From Acidobacteriaceae bacterium (GTDB lineage: Bacteria; Acidobacteriota; Terriglobia; Terriglobales; Acidobacteriaceae): DNA of 11,227 nt. Shown one piece after another: positions 6,851-11,227 of the stretch; within the stretch, counting starts at the first letter, position 1; each line of letters starts with the position of its first letter. Made by a program: the position numbers and the translations under genes. Where the stretch lies: positions 1 to 11,227 of the forward strand of contig JAOAPG010000213.1 of NCBI GenBank assembly GCA_025462785.1, written 5' to 3'. The notes below the pieces were generated by a model. That model had not been told where the DNA came from. It worked only from the letters and a program-made list of their open reading frames with translations, and did not search any database.

Positions 6851-6878
6851 CTGGGTGCAATCTTAGAACTGCACCCAG
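6851..6878 (+). terminator. Candidate terminator hairpin after the hydrolase
   Basis: CTGGGTGCA (6851-6859) and TGCACCCAG (6870-6878) form a perfect 9-bp GC-rich stem with a 10-base loop, 26 bases after the stop codon. No T-run follows, so termination would be weak or factor-aided. Confidence 0.45.
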
Positions 6879-6921
6879 AGCCCCACCCAGCTACCCCAAG
6901 AATGAATACCCACGCAATACG

Positions 6922-6939
6922 CTAACCTCAACATGTTAG
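6922..6939. promoter_or_regulatory. Inverted repeat CTAAC-N8-GTTAG upstream of the SDR gene
   Basis: CTAAC (6922-6926) and GTTAG (6935-6939) form a dyad centred about 50 bases before the SDR start, next to an AT-rich stretch (6946-6956). Size and spacing suit a dimeric regulator site, but five-base arms may arise by chance. Confidence 0.25.
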
Positions 6940-6981
6940 TCTGACAATTTTAAAATCTGCGTATTCGGGAGAGATCAGAGG

Positions 6982-7779
6982 ATGAAGACCAACCTTTCTG
7001 GAAGAGTGGCGCTCGTTACCGGCTCAGGCAGCCCAAGTGGCATCGGATTCGCAACTGCGCGATTGCTTGCGAACCAGGGTGCCAGGCTCGCCATCACGTC
7101 TACAACGGGGCGGATTACGGATCGTGCCCGTGAACTCGAAGCTGCGGGGGCGGAGGTCTTCGCGATGTCCGCCGATTTATCTGATCATGCTAGCGCGCAG
7201 ACGTTAGTCGCGGAAACGATCGCACGATTCGGCCGCCTGGACATCCTCGTCAACAATGCTGGAATGACGCAGATTGGCAGCCCGACAGAGACCGCATCTC
7301 GTCAACTGGTAGATCTTCCTGAGAAGGAATGGGATTACGGGATTGCCATCAACCTGAAGACTGCATTCAATGTCACGCAGTCCGTGCTACCCACGATGCT
7401 GAAAGAGAACTACGGAAGAATTGTGAATGTTTCTTCCACAACAGGCCCCGTCGTCAGCAATCCGGGAGAGACCGCTTAGAGCGCGGCGAAGGCGGCGATG
7501 GTGGGTCTGACCCGTAGTCTCGCCCTCGAGGTGGGGCGCCGCGGTATCACCGTTAATGCCGTTGCTCCTGGTTGGATTGAAACTGCATCGTCCAGCGCGG
7601 CGGAACTTGTTGCGGGCAAGAATACACCCGTGGGCCGAGCCGGTCTGCCGGATGAGGTCGCAGCGGCGATCGCATTCCTCGCATCTGAATCGGCTTCGTA
7701 CATCACCGGCCAGATCATCATCGTCGATGGCGGAAACGCGACTCAGGAATTCAAGGGGCCGCCAGAACTCTATTACTGA
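6982..7779 (+). pseudogene. SDR family oxidoreductase (FabG-like) with amber codon at the catalytic Tyr position
   Basis: A classical short-chain dehydrogenase/reductase frame of 265 positions, NAD(P)-dependent and related to 3-oxoacyl-ACP reductases. It shows the nucleotide-binding T-G-S-G-S-P-S-G-I-G (13-22), D65 of the A-D-L motif, N-N-A-G (91-94), N124 in A-I-N-L-K, and catalytic serine S152 in V-N-V-S-S. Codon 166 is TAG (7477-7479), followed by S-A-A-K-A-A-M (167-173), so the stop replaces Y of Y-x-x-x-K with K170 intact. The remainder (L-A-L-E-V, I-T-V-N-A-V-A-P-G, Y-I-T-G-Q, V-D-G-G) is normal to the TGA at 7777-7779. GGGAGAG lies eight bases before ATG 6982. Without readthrough, a 165-residue product lacking catalytic residues results. 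An ATG at 7498 could restart but has no ribosome site. The intact frame elsewhere suggests a very recent mutation or a base-call error. Confidence 0.85.
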
Positions 7780-7816
7780 ACCTCAGTATTTGCAAAAACA
7801 ACGCGTTCTGACAGTT

Positions 7817-8719
7817 TCATGCCGCGTGAACACCTGCGATTTCTTCCATTCGGCGCACGACAGCCGAAAAGTCTTGCTCATCATCGTTTGCGTGTTCATC
7901 TGAATTGATGCGAAATGCCGCCTCCGTTGCTGGCATTGCGAACTGCTCGGCTGCGGCCGCCTTCAGAATCAATTGAAAGTCTTTATTCATCAGACGCATC
8001 GGAAATTGTGGACTGTAATCGTTCACCGCCGCCCTCGCTAGTTTTCCCATATGCGCGGGAGCGACCACAGCTGTCTTTTGTAAAACCTCGAGCAAACGTT
8101 CGCGATCGAGGCCCGTTTTCTCTCCTAGAACTACGGCCTCGGCAATTGCTTGCATGCCAACCCCTAACAGGGTATTAACGACCAACTTCATTGCTGTGCC
8201 GGAGCCAGAATCGCCCAAGTAAAAAGATTGTTTCGAGACTGCCTGAAATATGGGTTTAGCGGCGCGGAACAGTTCTCGATTGCCACCTACTAGTAGCGTG
8301 AGAGTACCTAGTTCCGCCGCAGGAGTGCTGCCGGAAATGGCAACATCCATTACCTCGACGCCTCCTCGGGCGCCGAGTTGGTGCAGGTCACGGGAACTCT
8401 CTGGAGAAATTGTGCTCATCTCGAGCACGACGGTTCCTGGCCGAGTGGCGGTAAAAACGCCTTCCGGCCCGATATAAACATCCTGAACTGCTTCATCGTT
8501 GGTCAAGCAGGAGAGAAGCACATCGACAGTGCTTGTCAGCTCAACAATGCTTCTCGCAACGACAGTTCCGTGTGCAGCAATGGCCTCCGCCTTAAGGGAA
8601 TCCATGTCGTATACGGAAAGTTGATACCCGTGATCAACCAGGCGTTGCGCGATCCGGCTTCCCATGTTCCCTAGGCCAATAAACCCGATTTTCACTTGAT
8701 CCGCCGTGAGACGTTTCAT
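7817..8719 (-). CDS. NAD(P)-dependent beta-hydroxyacid dehydrogenase (3-hydroxyisobutyrate dehydrogenase-like)
   Basis: The 300-residue protein matches the beta-hydroxyacid dehydrogenase family (HIBADH, tartronate semialdehyde reductase, GLYR1-like), cytoplasmic oxidoreductases acting on short hydroxyacids or semialdehydes. The Rossmann motif I-G-F-I-G-L-G-N-M-G spans 11-20, followed by D38 at the end of beta 2, which suggests NAD rather than NADP preference. The substrate loop usually written D-A-P-V-S-G-G reads D-V-A-I-S-G-S (125-131), a departure that may alter substrate choice. The catalytic lysine is K178 in G-T-A-M-K-L-V-V-N, with N182. M-N-K-D-F (244-248) is the C-terminal cofactor-closing motif. 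ATG 8719 has only a weak GGA upstream. The gene converges with the SDR gene (37-base gap) and follows the zinc-ribbon gene by 33 bases, so the latter two are likely cotranscribed. Confidence 0.9.
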   Translation of the reverse strand: MKRLTADQVKIGFIGLGNMGSRIAQRLVDHGYQLSVYDMDSLKAEAIAAHGTVVARSIVELTSTVDVLLSCLTNDEAVQDVYIGPEGVFTATRPGTVVLEMSTISPESSRDLHQLGARGGVEVMDVAISGSTPAAELGTLTLLVGGNRELFRAAKPIFQAVSKQSFYLGDSGSGTAMKLVVNTLLGVGMQAIAEAVVLGEKTGLDRERLLEVLQKTAVVAPAHMGKLARAAVNDYSPQFPMRLMNKDFQLILKAAAAEQFAMPATEAAFRINSDEHANDDEQDFSAVVRRMEEIAGVHAA

Positions 8720-8752
8720 AGAGTTTTCGTCGTCCTTCCATCACCCGTGAAG

Positions 8753-8965
8753 TTAAATTGCTCTGAACGCTCGCTTTGACCGTGCACCGACTTCGACTGC
8801 AGAGGCTCGCTCCCAGACCTGACGCCAATCCCTCCGGCATTCACCCTGGCATTCGAACTCTTTGCCGCGTTCACCCATTCTTCCGCCGCATTCCGGACAG
8901 ACGCAATTCAAAATGCCGGATATCACATCTGTGTTGGCCCTAACACTGAATCTCAGTAATTGCAT
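8753..8965 (-). CDS. Small zinc-ribbon protein, 70 aa, unknown function
   Basis: The 70-residue product has five cysteines: C21, C23 and C26 (C-V-C-P-E-C) and C39 and C43 (C-Q-G-E-C). The C-P-E-C-G-G-R-M and E-F-E-C-Q-G-E-C spacing suggests a compact zinc ribbon, followed by a basic W-R-Q-V-W-E-R helix (47-53) and a basic tail (G-A-R-S-K-R-A-F-R). Such proteins may bind nucleic acid or a partner; no function is recognised. ATG 8965 is chosen because GAGG lies five bases upstream; the GTG at 9001 in frame lacks one. It is the likely first gene of a two-gene unit with the hydroxyacid dehydrogenase 33 bases downstream, though no metabolic link is apparent. Confidence 0.6.
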   Translation of the reverse strand: MQLLRFSVRANTDVISGILNCVCPECGGRMGERGKEFECQGECRRDWRQVWERASAVEVGARSKRAFRAI

Positions 8966-9001
8966 ACCCACCTCACAAAAAGTATTAATGCGCTTGTTCA
9001 C

Positions 9002-9402
9002 GTTCAGCCGCGTGGCACGTGCGGGACAGTACTTAGAACATCCGGCGTCACAGCAGCTGAACGCGATACTCCTAAATGCATTTTCTCTTCCAAAAGTGAC
9101 GGGAACTTTCGTCCTTCATAAAAGGCCGTGACAGCGCCTAAACCTTATCAACCCCGGCGGCTAGCCATAGAAATGCAACCCGTTGGAGGCAGTCGTTCTG
9201 TTCCTGTGGAAAAACTGAAGCCGGCTGAACTGCGAATCTGTCGAAATGCTGACGTGTGTCGATGACGTGACGTTCCATCAGAGTTTCACCAGCGACATGG
9301 AACGAAGCAGTTGACTCATATCACTGAAACTAAGCGGCTAAGAGATTTTAGGAGATTGGAAAGCGGCGTGCATTTTCCTGTCGACTAGGAGGCCACGACA
9401 AC
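9002..9402. other. Divergent intergenic region upstream of the sigma factor gene
   Basis: No gene is supported here; open frames on both strands lack domains or start sites. It holds a GGGAACTTT string (9101-9109) that looks like an ECF-type -35 element, and the inverted repeat at 9271-9304. No matching ECF -10 lies at the normal distance from GGGAACTTT (the nearest, CGTGAC at 9127, is about three bases too far), so no promoter is called. Confidence 0.35.
9271..9304. promoter_or_regulatory. Inverted repeat CGTTCCAT-N18-ATGGAACG before the sigma factor gene
   Basis: CGTTCCAT (9271-9278) and ATGGAACG (9297-9304) are perfect 8-base complements 18 bases apart, about 100 bases before the sigma factor start. 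The right arm contains GGAAC, the core of ECF -35 elements. It could be an operator, an RNA hairpin in the leader or two opposed half-sites. Confidence 0.4.
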
Positions 9403-10050
9403 ATGCAAACGATGGAAGCGCACATGGAAAGCGAGCAACACTTCGACATCCGCGTCGGCGAAAAAGACACTCGGGAAATGCAAGACGTTCTCACGCGTTA
9501 TATGCCTTCGTTTTACAGAAGGGCCTATCTGCAACTAGGCAACACAGCGGACGCTGAGGATGCGGTTCAGGATGCACTTCTGTCCGCTTACAAGCACTTG
9601 GACCAGTTTAAGGGGCAGGCGCAAATGTCGACCTGGTTAACAGCGATTGTCACTAATTCTGCCCGCATGCAATTGCGTCGGCGGCCACGCTACAAGCACC
9701 TGTCGCTCGACGAACCATTCGGAGAGGACCAGGAATATTGCCTCGCAGAAAAATTGACGGACTATGCCCCCACCCCCGAAGAGGAGTGCCGGAAGTCCGA
9801 ACTGCATAGCCGGCTGATGCAATTTCTCGCGGAGCTTTCGCCTTCACTGCGTAAGGTGTTCCAGCTTCGTGAGTTGGATGGGCTAAGCACGAAAGAAGCA
9901 GCGCAGGTTATGGGAGTGGCCGACGGGACGGTGAAAGCTCAACTCGCACGGGCCCGCGCGAAACTTACAAAACTGATGAGACGGGCCCTCGATTCTAGGT
10001 TGCGTTCAACTCTGACTAGGGCTGCTCTGCCAATTACAGCATCCGAGTAG
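9403..10050 (+). CDS. RNA polymerase sigma-70 family factor, ECF type
   Basis: The 215-residue protein has the two-domain ECF layout. Region 2 spans about 33-94: the core-binding D-A-E-D-A-V-Q-D-A (50-58), then F-K-G-Q-A-Q-M-S-T-W-L-T-A-I-V-T-N (69-85) for -10 recognition, ending in a basic R-R-R-P-R patch. An acidic linker (about 101-133) follows. Region 4 spans about 135-191, with L-S-P-S-L-R-K-V-F (145-153) and the helix-turn-helix T-K-E-A-A-Q-V-M-G-V-A-D-G-T-V-K (163-178) for -35 binding. Lack of regions 1.1 and 3 marks it as ECF. AGGAGG ends ten bases before ATG 9403; ATGs at 9412 and 9424 are alternatives. No anti-sigma gene is adjacent; the RND pump gene follows after 195 bases and may be a target. 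Confidence 0.93.
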   Translation: MQTMEAHMESEQHFDIRVGEKDTREMQDVLTRYMPSFYRRAYLQLGNTADAEDAVQDALLSAYKHLDQFKGQAQMSTWLTAIVTNSARMQLRRRPRYKHLSLDEPFGEDQEYCLAEKLTDYAPTPEEECRKSELHSRLMQFLAELSPSLRKVFQLRELDGLSTKEAAQVMGVADGTVKAQLARARAKLTKLMRRALDSRLRSTLTRAALPITASE

Positions 10051-10197
10051 CGAGACATCAGCTCACGGAGATGCACGAAAAACTGTACGACCTACGATGG
10101 AGCACCGGTTTCCGTTATCTGTACATCGGATTTAATTGAGTGTTCGTCTTGAAGATTTAGTCACGCAGCCGGAAACAAGGCACCTAAAGATCTAGCA

Positions 10198-10207
10198 TTG
10201 TATACAA
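10198..10207. promoter_or_regulatory. Perfect 10-bp palindrome TTGTATACAA upstream of RND gene
   Basis: TTGTATACAA is self-complementary and lies about 40 bases before the RND start, where an operator or promoter would be. GGAAAC (10171-10176) about 15 bases upstream of TCTA (10191-10194) loosely resembles an ECF promoter and would place this palindrome near the transcription start. Both readings are tentative. Confidence 0.3.
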
Positions 10208-10221
10208 ACTGAAAACCGTAG

Positions 10222-10236
10222 CTAGCTGAGAGCTAG
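10222..10236 (+). promoter_or_regulatory. Small hairpin overlapping the RND ribosome-binding site
   Basis: CTAGCT (10222-10227) and AGCTAG (10231-10236) pair around GAG. The last two bases of the stem (AG) are the start of the Shine-Dalgarno AGGA (10235-10238), seven bases before the ATG. Folding could partly mask the ribosome site. The stem is only six base pairs and the loop three bases. Confidence 0.3.
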
Positions 10237-10245
10237 GAAAAGCTT

Positions 10246-11227
10246 ATGTGGATCGTTCGACTCGCGTTGCGGCGGCCTTACACGTTCGTAGTGGTGTCCA
10301 TACTCATCCTCATCATGGGCGGACTATCAATCGTGCGCACGCCAACCGACATTTTTCCTAACATCAACATTCCAGTTGTCAGCATTATCTGGACATTTAA
10401 CGGTCTCGTTCCCGAAGATATGAGCGATCGTATCGTCAGCATCACAGAACGAGCTCTCACCACAACTGTCGACAATATCGAGCATATCGAATCGCAGTCA
10501 CTGAATAGCATTGCCGTTGTGAAAGTGTTCCTGCAGCCAACTGCAAACCTGCAACAGGGGATTGCACAGATCACAGCTGTCTCCCAAACGCAACTCCGGC
10601 AGTTGCCTACGGGCACGACGCCACCTCTCATTATTGCCTACAGCGCATCGAGCGTGCCCGTGCTCCAATTGGCACTCTCGGGGCAAAACATGTCGGAGCA
10701 AGAACTCAACGATTATGGCCTGAATTTCATTCGAACGCAGCTCATTACAGTTCCCGGGGCGTCAGTGCCCTATCCTTATGGCGGCAAACAACGCCAAGTA
10801 CAGGTGGACCTGAATACGACAGCTTTGCAATCGAAGGGATTGTCCGCCCTGGACGTGGTCAATGCCATCAGCGTACAGAACCTGATATTGCCAACAGGAA
10901 CGGCTAAGATCGGTTCCAAGGAATACGATGTTTCCATTCCCAACGCAGCGCCTCAGACAATCGCGGACCTGAATCGAATTCCAGTCAAGACGATTGGCGG
11001 TACGACTATCTATATCAAAGATGTCGCGTGGGTACGAGACGGCTTTCCCCCACAAACCAATATCGTTCGCGTGAACGGGCAGCGCTCCGTGTTGCTGACG
11101 ATTCAAAAGGCGGGTAACGCGTCAACGTTGAACGTGATCGCAGGCATCAAAGCTCTTCTACCCCAAATCAAGACAACAGTTCCACCGCAGTTAGACATAG
11201 CCCCGTTGGCTGATCAGTCGATTTTTG
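10246..11227 (+). CDS. RND efflux permease, N-terminal part (partial)
   Basis: The frame opens at ATG 10246 and stays open to the window end, giving 327 codons of a protein that should be about 1,000-1,100 residues. It is the N-terminal third of an RND (AcrB/MdtB-like) inner-membrane proton-driven exporter. TM1 is at about 12-29, followed by the conserved T-P-T-D-I-F-P-N-I-N-I-P-V-V segment (32-45) and the start of the porter domain: V-P-E-D-M-S-D-R-I (55-63), E-R-A-L (68-71), I-E-H-I-E-S-Q-S-L-N-S (78-88), V-F-L-Q-P (94-98), V-D-L-N (187-190) and I-K-D-V-A (257-261). Start is fixed by AGGA seven bases upstream. No membrane fusion protein precedes it, so adaptor and outer-membrane genes, if linked, lie downstream. 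The substrate is unknown; it follows the sigma factor gene and may be under its control. Confidence 0.95.
   Translation, partial: MWIVRLALRRPYTFVVVSILILIMGGLSIVRTPTDIFPNINIPVVSIIWTFNGLVPEDMSDRIVSITERALTTTVDNIEHIESQSLNSIAVVKVFLQPTANLQQGIAQITAVSQTQLRQLPTGTTPPLIIAYSASSVPVLQLALSGQNMSEQELNDYGLNFIRTQLITVPGASVPYPYGGKQRQVQVDLNTTALQSKGLSALDVVNAISVQNLILPTGTAKIGSKEYDVSIPNAAPQTIADLNRIPVKTIGGTTIYIKDVAWVRDGFPPQTNIVRVNGQRSVLLTIQKAGNASTLNVIAGIKALLPQIKTTVPPQLDIAPLADQSIF

Noticed and set aside
7477..7479. TAG read as pyrrolysine or another recoded amino acid
   Set aside because: Catalytic Tyr is invariant in this motif, TAG ends other genes here, and no recoding element is visible.
7498..7779. Independent 93-aa gene made from the second half of the SDR
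   Set aside because: It is the same frame as the upstream half, lacks a ribosome site and would lack the cofactor-binding domain.
10071..10139. 22-codon mini-ORF between the sigma factor and RND genes, ending Y-I-G-F-N
   Set aside because: CGGAG abuts the ATG with no spacing and the peptide is too short to judge; at most a possible leader peptide.

Overview
The window looks like a chromosomal accessory region of a soil acidobacterium (class Terriglobia / Acidobacteriaceae type). This is inferred from a DUF4136 lipoprotein-like protein, two Tat-leader enzymes (a bicupin and an aldo/keto reductase), an isolated ECF-type sigma factor beside an RND pump, and mid-range GC content. No rRNA, tRNA or CRISPR array was seen, so the taxonomy is an inference.

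Layout. Positions 1-69 (minus) hold the first 23 codons of a gene resembling an IS66-type accessory ORF. Next come a small ABM-domain monooxygenase (195-482, +) and a convergent uncharacterised 70-aa protein (566-778, -). A Tat-exported bicupin of the oxalate decarboxylase family follows (1173-2435, +). A hairpin-containing convergent gap separates it from a secreted DUF4136 protein (2820-3359, -). A plus-strand run then begins: an outer-membrane beta-barrel protein (3647-4699), a Tat-exported aldo/keto reductase (4740-5816), an alpha/beta hydrolase of the non-heme chloroperoxidase/esterase type (5943-6824) and an SDR oxidoreductase (6982-7779). A minus-strand pair faces them: a zinc-ribbon mini-protein (8753-8965) and a 3-hydroxyisobutyrate-dehydrogenase-like enzyme (7817-8719). 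The right end has a sigma-70 family factor (9403-10050, +) and the first 327 codons of an RND efflux permease (10246 to the window end, +).

How the genes may fit together. Most of the middle block consists of small-molecule oxidoreductases and hydrolases. Three products (bicupin, barrel, aldo/keto reductase) are predicted to act outside the cytoplasm. A stress or detoxification theme (organic acids, quinones, aldehydes, efflux) is plausible, but the genes lie in several transcription units and no single pathway is proven.

The most striking observation is in the SDR gene. Its reading frame is intact from end to end except for one amber codon, TAG at 7477-7479. That codon sits exactly where the catalytic tyrosine of the YxxxK motif belongs; the following codons read S-A-A-K. 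Other genes here end in TAG, so general amber recoding is unlikely. A recent nonsense mutation or a sequencing error is the simplest explanation. Several inverted repeats near the sigma factor, RND and bicupin genes are listed as candidate control or termination elements.
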